Part shown: piece after piece, positions 52,660-60,994 of the stretch
Layout of the letters: the number at the start of each line of letters is the position of its first letter
Numbering within the stretch: the first letter of the stretch is position 1
From: OM182 bacterium MED-G28
GTDB taxonomy: Bacteria; Pseudomonadota; Gammaproteobacteria; Pseudomonadales; Pseudohongiellaceae
Assembly (NCBI GenBank): GCA_002457215.1
Contig: NTJZ01000005.1
Location: 1 to 64,000 of the forward strand
Reading direction: 5' to 3'
DNA length: 64,000 nucleotides
Translations under genes and position numbers: made by a program
The notes under the pieces: generated by a model
The model's database searches: none
What the model was told of the DNA's origin: nothing
What the model saw: the letters and a program-made list of their open reading frames with translations, nothing else

Positions 52660-53700
52660 CTATTCAATCATTCGTGCTGCTCTGAGCATATTTTCTAAAG
52701 CATAGTTACCCTCATGACAGGCAAACTCATAAATAGGCGCATTTAAAAGCGACATATTTGTTTTGACTGTTATTTTGTCGGTAAAAGTAGTTGGGTCGTC
52801 GATAGTGAATTCATAATCCAAGGCGTTTTCATCCACTCTAGTAAACCTTTCGGTTAAGACCAAGTTTTCAGCACTACCGTAGGAGTCCGTTCTTAAAAAT
52901 AGACTGGCTAATTTGTTGGTAAAATAGCGCGTCTCGACCACTAAGGTGTCATCTTCCCACTTTCCCCTAGAAGAGCCTGTCCAACTACGAATCTTTTCAG
53001 TAAGAAAAGGTCGACCGTCCAACGGAATGATCCTAGGGTCATTACCAAGTTCAGATTTAATCATGACATGGTCACGAGTCTGCAAGATTTGAATATTATT
53101 ATTGTAAGAGTTTGCTTTGATATAAGGAGCTAAGGTTTGGGGAAACGCCATACAGCGGGAAGCTAATCCAAAATCTTCCGGCCGATCACAAGACACTCCA
53201 CCCCAAGATATACGGACTGGCCTGTCAGCAATGACGACATCCCCATAGTTACAAGGATTGGATCCTGGTGGTGAGTGTTGAGTGGTCACACTGTTGATTG
53301 TCGCCGGAATTTTGCCATCAGGCGGGTAAACAATGAGCGAGGTTCGAATATTCGGGTAGGGTTCGTCATAGAAAGACCAGAACAAATTATACGCGCCAGT
53401 GTCGTTAGTAGGAACATTCAAGATCCGCTCTGACATATTTGCCTCACTGCTGTCTCGGCGCTGCTGACCATTTTTGATACTGGTGTTTCTTGCCGCTATT
53501 TCCTCTGCATTGAGATATTCACGCATACCAAAACGATCAGGTCGTTCGAAAGGTGTCGAATCATTAAAATTCCACACACCATTCAAGTCAGGGTGATCAT
53601 GCTCAGTCCGAGAAACAATATAGTTTTGCGCAGCAGCAGAACTAATCAAAATACAGCCATAAAGAGATATTAAAAAAGAAAAAATTGATTGGTATTTCAT
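52660..53700 (-). CDS. Secreted protein of an uncharacterised family (ACHEGN family member 3)
   Basis: A 346-residue exported protein (signal peptide ending near AAAQ, residue 25). The family pattern is present: PDLNGVWNFNDSTPFERPDR, YNLFWSFYDEPYPNIRTSLI, DGKIPATI, LASRCMAFPQTLAP, SYNNNIQILQTRDHVMIKSEL, WTGSSRGKWEDDTLVV, LTERFTRVDENALDYEFTI and FACHEGNYAL. It has an extra Cys-bearing segment (NPCNYGDVVI, GVSCDRPEDFG) not in the others, which may add a disulfide. It lies upstream of the sugar dehydrogenase with a 96-base gap. No function known. Confidence 0.75.
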   Translation of the reverse strand: MKYQSIFSFLISLYGCILISSAAAQNYIVSRTEHDHPDLNGVWNFNDSTPFERPDRFGMREYLNAEEIAARNTSIKNGQQRRDSSEANMSERILNVPTNDTGAYNLFWSFYDEPYPNIRTSLIVYPPDGKIPATINSVTTQHSPPGSNPCNYGDVVIADRPVRISWGGVSCDRPEDFGLASRCMAFPQTLAPYIKANSYNNNIQILQTRDHVMIKSELGNDPRIIPLDGRPFLTEKIRSWTGSSRGKWEDDTLVVETRYFTNKLASLFLRTDSYGSAENLVLTERFTRVDENALDYEFTIDDPTTFTDKITVKTNMSLLNAPIYEFACHEGNYALENMLRAARMIE

Positions 53701-53868
53701 AACTACTTTTTATGCCTTAACAATTCTCTTAAAAGGCAGCACCTCATCTGGTAGTACTACCAAGGAATGCCGATGTTTTTTTACAGCTAACCGTAATAGA
53801 TGATGAGAAATCAGTTTTAGCGAAACTCATTATAAAATCCGGCAACTCGAATTTTGGGTTTCCCAGAT

Positions 53869-55353
53869 TCAGGCTTCCACCATTTCCGGCCGCTGCTGAA
53901 GAAAGTCTGTGATCTGATCATAAGCAAGACCAAACTCCAGGACTTTTTTATCTTCACCGAAATTACCCATGACTTGCATACCCATGGGCCGGCCCTGGTT
54001 ATCAAACCCAACAGGGACGTTGATTACAGGGATCCCGGCAAGACTACCCAGAATAACGATTTCCATCCAACGATGGTACGTATCCATTGCCCGACCCTCT
54101 ATTTCACTAGGCCATTGGGTTGTTTTCGGGTAAGGGAAGACTTGGGCGGTTGGTATCGCAAGAAAATCATATTGCATAAAGAGTCGTTCTACTTCTCTTA
54201 GCCATTCGCCCCGAATGGCATTCGCTCGCGCTCGATGCCCCTCAGTTAATATCTGAGATTGTTCGATTTCCCAGACCAGATCTGGCTTAAGCATGTCTCG
54301 TGTCGCAGGATCATCATAAAATCGCTTAAAACTCGCTCGCCCGATGTGACGCAACGTGGTCCAGCAGAACCAAAGATCATCAAAATTAAACTGGGGAATA
54401 ACGGATTCAACATTGGCGCCAGCATCAGATACTTTAGATAGACTGGCCTCGCACATAGGCTTTATGCCTGACTCTAAAGCTAGATAGTTATCAAGATCTC
54501 CAAGCCAGGCTATCCTCATACCTGATAGATTCATCGGAATGAAGTTTGCTCCCACATCTTTAACAGCGATAGTTTTGAGAAATTGAATTGTATCTGCCGT
54601 GTTTCTTCCCATGGGTCCAGAAGTTGAAAGTGGTCGCTGACTTGCATCACGACCTGACATAACATTCGTACTGGGGCGATAACCAATTACATTGTTAAAC
54701 GCACCGGGATTTCTTAAAGAACCCATCATATCGCTGCCATCAGCCACAGGTAACATTTGTGTTCCCAAGCCACTGCCGGCCCCACCACTGCTGCCGCCAG
54801 AAGTTAATTCAGAGTTATAAGCACTCCCAGTTGCCCCGTACACAGGATTGTAGGATTGGGAACCAAGACCAAATTCTGGCGTATTAGTTTTCCCAATAAA
54901 GATTGCACCCGCATCGCGAATTCGAGCCACCATCGCACTATCTTGTTCCGCGATGCGGTCTTTATACATCAATGAGCCGCTAGTGAAGGGCATGCCCTTA
55001 ACAGCTGTTAAGTCTTTTACAGCATGAGGCATGCCATGCATCCAGCCACGGTATTCCCCCCGAGCTAATTCTGCATCGGCAACTTTAGCCTGATTAAGTA
55101 AATCATCATCACTTGCAAGAGCAACAATTGCGTTATATCTATGGTTGTACTTATGAACGCGCGCAAGATAAGCCTGCATTACTTCGACGCAACTCGCATG
55201 TTTTTGTTTTATCGCTATTGAAAGCTCAAGTGCAGTGAGGCTTGTTAGCTCAGAAGACATAGTAGCAGCCAATAGGTTAGTGTTAATTGAGCACGGCAAT
55301 GTTAATGCTATACTGAGTTTGCCGCTGTTTGCTAAAAATGTTCTGCGTTTCAT
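53869..55353 (-). CDS. Exported amidase-signature hydrolase
   Basis: A 494-residue amidase with a basic Arg-Arg N-terminus and hydrophobic signal (possible Tat, KRRTFLANSG). The amidase triad is Lys113 in HAVKDLTAV, the cis-Ser in GGSSGGAGSG (186-195), and the nucleophile Ser212 in GSDMMGSLRNPG. It hydrolyses amides; the substrate is not evident. Its ATG overlaps the stop of the upstream 192-residue membrane protein by four bases, so the two are translationally coupled. It is the second amidase in the window but of a different subgroup from the left-edge one (GSDMMGS instead of GTETDGS). Confidence 0.9.
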   Translation of the reverse strand: MKRRTFLANSGKLSIALTLPCSINTNLLAATMSSELTSLTALELSIAIKQKHASCVEVMQAYLARVHKYNHRYNAIVALASDDDLLNQAKVADAELARGEYRGWMHGMPHAVKDLTAVKGMPFTSGSLMYKDRIAEQDSAMVARIRDAGAIFIGKTNTPEFGLGSQSYNPVYGATGSAYNSELTSGGSSGGAGSGLGTQMLPVADGSDMMGSLRNPGAFNNVIGYRPSTNVMSGRDASQRPLSTSGPMGRNTADTIQFLKTIAVKDVGANFIPMNLSGMRIAWLGDLDNYLALESGIKPMCEASLSKVSDAGANVESVIPQFNFDDLWFCWTTLRHIGRASFKRFYDDPATRDMLKPDLVWEIEQSQILTEGHRARANAIRGEWLREVERLFMQYDFLAIPTAQVFPYPKTTQWPSEIEGRAMDTYHRWMEIVILGSLAGIPVINVPVGFDNQGRPMGMQVMGNFGEDKKVLEFGLAYDQITDFLQQRPEMVEA

Positions 55354-55928
55354 TTTTCCACTCCTTGACTTTCATTCGATTTAGGATGATGGATTGCTCT
55401 ATTGCGACTGCCCGGGTGCATATGCTGGTCCTTATTCCTAGAAGCGTTGCTAAACTCACTATCTACTGCTTCGACAAATTCTGGAGATGCGAGCAAATGC
55501 CAAGGCTTAGTGTTATTCCAGGATTCCAAAAAGTATGGAGAACTTGATAATTCTACCGCCACACTTCTAGCGGCTTGCGCAGCAAGCCCTTTTTCCTTTA
55601 CAACATTGGCACTTACAAAATTGGAGCGCTGAGTATTTATGAAATTTACCCAAATATTGTCAAAGCGTGCTACGTCAACCCGGTCTAATTCTTTCCCATC
55701 TCTCATTGCTAACCAGAGTGTCATCGTGTCACGGCTCTGAATAAATTGGCTTCGCCAGATTCCGATTGATTCCGCATGTTTACTAATAGCTGCCGCCTTC
55801 TGCAACGCATTGGCCTCAATCATGGATTTGTTATTCTGACGAACCTGAATAAGCAAAATTAATAGCGTAGTTACCACGGCTAGTGCGCCAATGACTTCTC
55901 CTATAGCTCCTATCGCATCCCAATTCAT
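55350..55928 (-). CDS. Single-helix membrane protein of unknown function, coupled to amidase
   Basis: I do not recognise this 192-residue protein. It has one N-terminal transmembrane segment (about residues 8-28, IGEVIGALAVVTTLLILLI) and then a long soluble, mostly helical part with RQNNKSMIEANALQKAAA, a Trp-rich mid-region (ESIGIWRSQFIQ, TLWLAMRD) and FLESWNNTKPWHLLA. Such one-helix proteins of about 180-200 residues occur in marine proteobacteria, without assigned role. Its stop overlaps the amidase start by four bases. It may anchor or regulate that enzyme. Confidence 0.75.
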   Translation of the reverse strand: MNWDAIGAIGEVIGALAVVTTLLILLIQVRQNNKSMIEANALQKAAAISKHAESIGIWRSQFIQSRDTMTLWLAMRDGKELDRVDVARFDNIWVNFINTQRSNFVSANVVKEKGLAAQAARSVAVELSSSPYFLESWNNTKPWHLLASPEFVEAVDSEFSNASRNKDQHMHPGSRNRAIHHPKSNESQGVEK

Positions 55929-56035
55929 CTTTTAAGGTTCCTTGCTTTGCCGTAGTTCGATTATTCATCAACTAGACTCAAAGACCAAGCTTGCTTATGC
56001 TCTATGAAAAGTCCATTTACCATTTGAGGCACAGA

Positions 56036-57301
56036 ATGCGTATAAATAATAACACTCCGAAATTGATTATCTTGGCTGCAGCCATAGCTATAGGGTTCAT
56101 TGACGGCCATATGAGTGCCAATGCCCAAGATGATTCACAAGATGACAGTCGCGACCCCATTCTAGAATTAGTTGGCCGCCTGGAATTGGAAAGTTATAAA
56201 ACTGTAATTCAGGGCCTCGCCCAATTTGGCGATCGACGCCAGGGCACAGAGCGGAATCGACTTGCTGTCGACTGGATCGAAGAGCAGCTTCGGGCTGCTG
56301 GTTGCAGCAATATCGAACGCCTTCACTATGAATTTAATCCCGAACCAAGACCACCTCGACAACGGCCTTTGCAGCCAACTGCACCTATTGAACTGACAAC
56401 ATCTACAGGAGGAAATGTTGGTCGGAATGGAAGCGGTCCCGGAGGATCTTCGATTTATGGTTATCGTGCCCCCACAGGTGTCAATCGAGATTTAATGGCC
56501 CAGCCAAACGAACGTATTCGCGAGTTAAATCGGGAAGAGCCGATGAATGGTCCACGCAGCCAAGTATATTGCACCAAAGTTGGTTCTACCCGCCCACATG
56601 AGATGTATATATTAGGCGCACATATGGACGGTCATGGTGTGAATGAGGCAGTTAACGATGATGCGTCAGGAACGGCATTAGTGATGGAGCTTGCGCGAAT
56701 CTTTAGTTCTCCGGATGTGGAAACGGACGTGTCGATTCGCTTTGCTTTGTGGAATAACGAAGAAACTGGGCTGAATGGTTCCACGGCCTATGTTGAACAA
56801 CGCAGGGAACTCCAAGGAATAGAAAACCCAGCTAATTCTGGCGAATATCCAGAACCTAGTTGGTTAGGCATGATCCAGCATGACATGATGCTTTGGGATC
56901 ATGGGGCTCCCGGCGCCGATGGAGAAGTTAGCCGCGACCAAAGGCCTGAGGCGGACGTTAACATAGAATTTCAATCAAATTCTGATCTTGTCGAGGAATC
57001 GATGAAACTGGCATTTGCATTCAAAGCGGCGGCGGACGAATATAACACTGACTATCCAGCTACGGTTGGTCCCCACATGACCAACACTGATTCGACGCCC
57101 TTCATGAACGAAGTGGCATCGATTAGTTTGCGCGAAAATGAACGGGGTGCTCACACGGGAGCTGGCTGGAATCCAACTTGGCACACACCGCTAGATGTGT
57201 GGACCATGTTTAGTGACGATGATTTTCGTCTTGGCTTAAATGCAGCACAAACAACTCTGTCAGCAATTGCTAAACTTACAGGCGTACGCATAAAAAATTA
57301 G
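56036..57301 (+). CDS. Secreted M28-family zinc aminopeptidase
   Basis: A 421-residue protein from ATG 56036, which opens the signal peptide (ending NAQDD near residue 35); an open frame extends to 55991. The M28 di-zinc site is visible: LGAHMDGHG (His, Asp), VNDDASGTALVMELA (Asp), NNEETGLNGS (catalytic Glu-Glu), and IQHDMMLWD with TDSTPF and NPTWHTPLD supplying the later Asp and His. A low-complexity Pro/Arg/Gly-rich linker (about 100-150) interrupts the domain. It releases N-terminal residues from peptides outside the cell. A hairpin follows that terminates it and the converging gene. Confidence 0.87.
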   Translation: MRINNNTPKLIILAAAIAIGFIDGHMSANAQDDSQDDSRDPILELVGRLELESYKTVIQGLAQFGDRRQGTERNRLAVDWIEEQLRAAGCSNIERLHYEFNPEPRPPRQRPLQPTAPIELTTSTGGNVGRNGSGPGGSSIYGYRAPTGVNRDLMAQPNERIRELNREEPMNGPRSQVYCTKVGSTRPHEMYILGAHMDGHGVNEAVNDDASGTALVMELARIFSSPDVETDVSIRFALWNNEETGLNGSTAYVEQRRELQGIENPANSGEYPEPSWLGMIQHDMMLWDHGAPGADGEVSRDQRPEADVNIEFQSNSDLVEESMKLAFAFKAAADEYNTDYPATVGPHMTNTDSTPFMNEVASISLRENERGAHTGAGWNPTWHTPLDVWTMFSDDDFRLGLNAAQTTLSAIAKLTGVRIKN

Positions 57302-57311
57302 CAAATAAAAA

Positions 57312-57347
57312 AGGTCGGAGTACACAAAGCCAATGCTGCTCCGACCT
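57312..57347. terminator. Bidirectional terminator between M28 peptidase and ACHEGN member 4
   Basis: AGGTCGGAG (57312-57320) and its complement (57339-57347) form a 9-bp GC-rich stem. A-rich sequence lies on the left and ATTTT on the right. On the minus strand the stem runs directly into TTTTTTATTTG, a strong terminator for the secreted-protein gene; on the plus strand it is also usable for the peptidase. Confidence 0.82.
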
Positions 57348-57363
57348 ATTTTGAAGTGCCTTG

Positions 57364-58329
57364 CTAGTCTTGCTGCCCTTCCTGCCCTAATGATTCCAGT
57401 GTGCGCCAGCCACCTAAAATCCCGGCCATGCTGTAATTACCTTCGTGACAAGCATATTCATATATTGGCAGCTCTGCTCTGACCATTGGGAACATTACAG
57501 TCCAAGGCTCGGTCCAAGTAGTCGGGTCTTCGATAGTAAATTCATAATTCAGCGTGTCTGCGTCAATCATCCAGAATTTCTCTGTAAGTTGCATATTCGC
57601 TGAAGAATTTCCAAAGGCGGTATCCCTAGCAAAATTTCTGGTTTCAATGACCAGCGTATCCCCTTCCCAATGACCGACAGAATCCCCTTCCCATTTGCGC
57701 GGTACATCCATATGCACAGCGTCATTTAATCGAACAGGCCGAATATTGTGAATCATTTCATTGTGCATCATGAAATATCCGTCGGTCTGAACTATCTGCA
57801 AATTATTATTATAAGCACTGGGAATCATTGGTGGACCGGAATTGAATCCCATGATGCAGCGCTCAGCCAATGGGCGCACCTCTATGCCTTCAGCCAAACG
57901 GGCAGCCGCTCTTCTCTCTGAAATTCGTTGTTGTGCAACTTCCGTAAGTGCAGGTATGCGACCATTGGCAGGGCTTGTAACCAATGAAGTCCGTCGGTCG
58001 CCCAAAATTTCTTCTCCACGGTCATACCAAAACTGGTTGTAGTCCCCCGTGGTGGTGGTATCTGTAAAATTATCTCGATCACGCCGCTCTCTTTCTTCCG
58101 CTTCAAATATTGACGCTTCTTCGGCCGTAAGGACGGACTTATTGCCTAATGCTTCAGGCCGTTGAAAAGGAGTTATTGTTCGAAAATCCCAAGTGCCCTG
58201 CATGTCTGGCAGGCCATTTTCTAAGCGGGGAATTTCTGCTGTTTGGGCGAAAAGGACCGCGGGTGCGGACAGAATCACTAGTAATATTGTTTTCCATGCT
58301 GCTTTCTTTTGGCTGTTTTGAATATTCAT
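57364..58329 (-). CDS. Secreted protein of an uncharacterised family (ACHEGN family member 4)
   Basis: A 321-residue exported protein (signal ending FAQT near residue 30). It shows the fullest version of the family pattern: PDMQGTWDFRTITPFQRP, DYNQFWYDRGEE, RRTSLVTSPANGRIPALTE, AERCIMGFNSGPPM, AYNNNLQIVQTDGYFMMHNEM, WEGDSVGHWEGDTLVIET, LTEKFWMIDADTLNYEFTI, DPTTWTEPWTVMFPMVRAEL and YACHEGNYSM. Two cysteines are shared with all full members. The many Trp/Phe-Asp-Arg motifs suggest a ligand-binding beta fold. It is monocistronic, with a terminator behind it. Confidence 0.76.
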   Translation of the reverse strand: MNIQNSQKKAAWKTILLVILSAPAVLFAQTAEIPRLENGLPDMQGTWDFRTITPFQRPEALGNKSVLTAEEASIFEAEERERRDRDNFTDTTTTGDYNQFWYDRGEEILGDRRTSLVTSPANGRIPALTEVAQQRISERRAAARLAEGIEVRPLAERCIMGFNSGPPMIPSAYNNNLQIVQTDGYFMMHNEMIHNIRPVRLNDAVHMDVPRKWEGDSVGHWEGDTLVIETRNFARDTAFGNSSANMQLTEKFWMIDADTLNYEFTIEDPTTWTEPWTVMFPMVRAELPIYEYACHEGNYSMAGILGGWRTLESLGQEGQQD

Positions 58330-58465
58330 TCAAACCTCCGAATTTATTGAGCAATTTGGTTTAGTAAAGAAACTTTTATCCAGTTATAAAAATTACGCCT
58401 GCCACTTCAATTAATCAAGTACCTATAAGCGAATTACGAGGATTATCTTTTAAACTGTCCAGCCT

Positions 58466-59398
58466 TTAGGTAGGCGCCACTATTAGCTTGCGCACTAATT
58501 GAACATAGCCAATTGAAATATCGGCTGAATCCAGCACACCTCGCTTTATGAGTGCTCGATGGAAGCCTGCTAAGCGATACTTTGGCACCGAAGGAACCAG
58601 ATGATGTTCCAAATGGTAGCAAACGGAGTTTGGAGCAACGGTCAGCCGCTCCCACCAACTCGGGATAGTAGTCCGCGTATTCATAAGTGGGTCATCGTTC
58701 AACAAATCGGGAACTGCAGCATGTTCCGCCAAATTTCGGATCCGACTAAAAAACATGTAAAAGCTGAAATAAGAAACAACCCAGAGCAAATACAACAATG
58801 GCATACCTAACGCAGCTAACCCGGTTAAAAGTATTAGATTGACAGTGATTGGCGCATGAAATCGCTTTACTAGCTGCCTCAAACTGAATCTAGTTTTGTT
58901 GGCGTTATCGAGGTAAAGAATTTTGTTGGCATTAAAAACGATACGAAAATAATTCCATGTTGTTTTGCCCGTAATATCCCTTACGGCTTTCCTTTTTAAT
59001 GATACTGCAGATACTGGATAACGCTGATAACGGTGGAGATCCGGATCCTCTTCTGAACCGATTTTGCGATGATGCTCAAGATGATTTTTCATGTAGTCAT
59101 CTATGCGATAAAACACAGGAGCCGCCGCAATCCACTTACCCATCCATTGGTTTAATGCCTTGGTCTTAAATAAAGAACCGTGACCACATTCATGCATTAA
59201 TACGCCCAGCCCAAGCTGGCGACCACCTAACAAAACGATAGCCAGCAGCACACTCAGCGGATTCGGCCAAACCGCAACAATGGCGAAGGAAAAAGCAATA
59301 ATCCCCCAATTTATAAGAAACGCAAGCCAAGCATGGAAATCACTGCGCTGGCAGAACTCCTGAATTTCTTCGCGACTGAAACAATCAGTGACTTTCAT
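58466..59398 (-). CDS. Membrane fatty acid desaturase/hydroxylase family protein
   Basis: A 310-residue di-iron membrane enzyme. All three histidine boxes are present: MHECGHGSLF, KNHLEHHRKIG and YHLEHHLVP. Hydrophobic pairs flank them at about 30-70 and 180-220. It would insert a double bond or hydroxyl into an acyl chain or carotenoid-like lipid, using O2 and a ferredoxin or cytochrome b5-like donor not encoded nearby. The mid-region NANKILYLDNANKTRF is less conserved. It is monocistronic and diverges from the MAPEG gene. Confidence 0.9.
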   Translation of the reverse strand: MKVTDCFSREEIQEFCQRSDFHAWLAFLINWGIIAFSFAIVAVWPNPLSVLLAIVLLGGRQLGLGVLMHECGHGSLFKTKALNQWMGKWIAAAPVFYRIDDYMKNHLEHHRKIGSEEDPDLHRYQRYPVSAVSLKRKAVRDITGKTTWNYFRIVFNANKILYLDNANKTRFSLRQLVKRFHAPITVNLILLTGLAALGMPLLYLLWVVSYFSFYMFFSRIRNLAEHAAVPDLLNDDPLMNTRTTIPSWWERLTVAPNSVCYHLEHHLVPSVPKYRLAGFHRALIKRGVLDSADISIGYVQLVRKLIVAPT

Positions 59399-59502
59399 TT
59401 CATACTCTTCTTAGTTTCAAATCCTTATATGACTTTCAGCCCATGCTACTAAAAAATGGCGTCACATTAACTAACTATTTTCTGGACCAAATACTCGTCT
59501 TG

Positions 59503-59530
59503 TTGACAAGAAAAGGAACTACCCTATTAT
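59503..59530 (+). promoter_or_regulatory. Sigma-70-type promoter for the MAPEG gene
   Basis: TTGACA (59503-59508) and TATTAT (59525-59530) are separated by 16 bases. Both are near consensus, and they lie about 80 bases before the ATG of the MAPEG gene with a clear GGAGAG ribosome binding site between. This is the best promoter match I found in the window. Confidence 0.68.
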
Positions 59531-59610
59531 GAGCCACAATCAGCAAAATCGCCCCTATTGAGGAGATATTTTTTGCCTATTTGTAATTACCTCGTTTATG
59601 GAGAGACTTT

Positions 59611-59994
59611 ATGGAGCTTACTGCTTTAATTACCCTTGCCCTGCTTATTGAATATTTTATCTTTATGATGTTGGTCGGTGCTGCCAGAGGCAAAACTGGC
59701 ATACAAGCCCCTGCAACAACAGGAGACCCTTTCTTTGAAGCTACATTACGGGTTCAACAAAACACCTTAGAACAATTAATTTATGTGATTCCATCACTTT
59801 GGATTTGTTCTTATTTTCTGAATGAACTTTTAGCAGTAAGCCTTGGAACAGTCTTTCTCATCGGGCGTATCATTTTTTGTGTGGGCTATCGCACCGCGCC
59901 GGAAAAGCGCGCCATAGGCTTTATGACTGGCTGGTTGGCTTCAATTGTATTAATTCTCAGCGCTTGTTGGGGGGTAATTAGCAGCCTGCTCTAA
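59611..59994 (+). CDS. MAPEG-family membrane protein
   Basis: A 127-residue protein with four hydrophobic segments, the usual size for the MAPEG (microsomal glutathione S-transferase-like) family. ALLIEYFIFMMLVGAARG is the first segment, followed by a loop and the family's RVQQNTLEQLIYVIPSLW, with the conserved Gln-Asn-Glu polar residues. The third and fourth segments follow (GRIIFCVGYRTAPEKRAIGF). Such proteins may conjugate glutathione to lipophilic compounds or act as lipid peroxidases. GGAGAG lies six bases before the start. It stands alone and converges with the DUF6282 gene. Confidence 0.88.
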   Translation: MELTALITLALLIEYFIFMMLVGAARGKTGIQAPATTGDPFFEATLRVQQNTLEQLIYVIPSLWICSYFLNELLAVSLGTVFLIGRIIFCVGYRTAPEKRAIGFMTGWLASIVLILSACWGVISSLL

Positions 59995-60026
59995 AAACCA
60001 AGGAATAAAAACTATTCCCGGCAGCT

Positions 60027-60060
60027 ATGCTTGCGGTGTTTACAGTTAAGCCGCAAGCAT
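60027..60060. terminator. Hairpin between converging genes, probable terminator
   Basis: ATGCTTGCGG (60027-60036) and its perfect complement (60051-60060) form a 10-bp GC-rich stem with a 14-base loop, between the MAPEG gene and the converging DUF6282 gene. No T-run follows directly in either direction; CTATTTTTATC comes about 16 bases later on the plus strand. It may act as a terminator or as an mRNA-end-stabilising hairpin. Confidence 0.55.
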
Positions 60061-60095
60061 GAGATGCCCTCGGCTCTATTTTTATCAAAGTATCA

Positions 60096-60992
60096 TTAAT
60101 CAAGACCTAACAGTTTAGCCGGATTCTGTTTAGCCATTAAATCGATTTGCTGTTGTGAAATTTCTCTTGATCTTAATGCAGCGATGAATGCACGCATCCC
60201 GCTTGCATGATCTGGATTACCTTCCTGTCCGAAATCAGAGGAGATAATAAAACTTTCAGCCCCGACTGACTGAATGACTTCCACATAGTCATTTAATATC
60301 AGCGGATCGGTATAAGCTGCCAGCCAATCTAACTCCATGATTGCACCAGTAGCAGCCATCTGCTGAATCTGACTGAAGCTCGCATCTTGACCAAAAACGT
60401 GAGTTATTAAAATATTTTCTACACCTTCAGCTCTAGCGAAAGGTATAAGTGCCAACACTTCTTGCGGCGAGGAGTGGCCCATTGCTAGCACTAAATTATT
60501 CTTAGCAATAAGCGAGAAAACCTCAAGTAATCCTTTTACAGGCTTGCCATCTTTCATTACTGGAACAAAAGGGTCAGTTATCCCTTCTTTGGTTATAAAA
60601 AATTGCGAATCAAAGGTTGGCAGCCAAACAACTTTTCCTCGCCCGCCACTAAATGCTGCCATTTGCCGGACTGCTTCTGGGTTTATCCCCCCAACCGACC
60701 TGTTGAGAGCAACGCCTCCAAAAACAAGCAAGCTATCAACTAGTTGCGCAGCAAGTGCCGCCCGATCGGCGGTCATAGTGAAATGATTTTTAAGCAGAAC
60801 CCCCCGAAGACCTGCATTTTCCGCCATTTGGACAGCCTCCCAATCATTCATGGCGCGAGGTCTGGAGTCAGGGCCTGCATGGACATGCATATCGATCACA
60901 CCGGTGAGATCAATGTTCTCATTTTGACCCAGACAGGAAGTGCTGATCAGAAAACTAACCACTGGCAATAGGCAGGATGTATTTCTCATCAT
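60096..60992 (-). CDS. Exported DUF6282-like metal-dependent hydrolase
   Basis: A 298-residue amidohydrolase-superfamily protein from the ATG at 60992. A signal peptide comes first (hydrophobic to about residue 22, ending STSCLGQ). The metal motif is VIDMHVHAGPDSRPR, with later His residues in VLLKNHFTMT, LAMGHSSPQEV and ILITHVFG, and a terminal Asp in IISSDFGQEG, as expected for a TIM-barrel hydrolase with Zn-type ligands. The family has no defined reaction. It is two bases from the tannase stop, so co-transcribed. A second ATG at 60989 is equally possible. Confidence 0.85.
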   Translation of the reverse strand: MMRNTSCLLPVVSFLISTSCLGQNENIDLTGVIDMHVHAGPDSRPRAMNDWEAVQMAENAGLRGVLLKNHFTMTADRAALAAQLVDSLLVFGGVALNRSVGGINPEAVRQMAAFSGGRGKVVWLPTFDSQFFITKEGITDPFVPVMKDGKPVKGLLEVFSLIAKNNLVLAMGHSSPQEVLALIPFARAEGVENILITHVFGQDASFSQIQQMAATGAIMELDWLAAYTDPLILNDYVEVIQSVGAESFIISSDFGQEGNPDHASGMRAFIAALRSREISQQQIDLMAKQNPAKLLGLD

Positions 60993-60994
60993 TT

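Noticed and set aside
36085-58329. Heme-binding role for the Cys-His in ACHEGN proteins
   Set aside because: A CxxCH motif is absent; a single Cys-His is not enough to suggest heme attachment.
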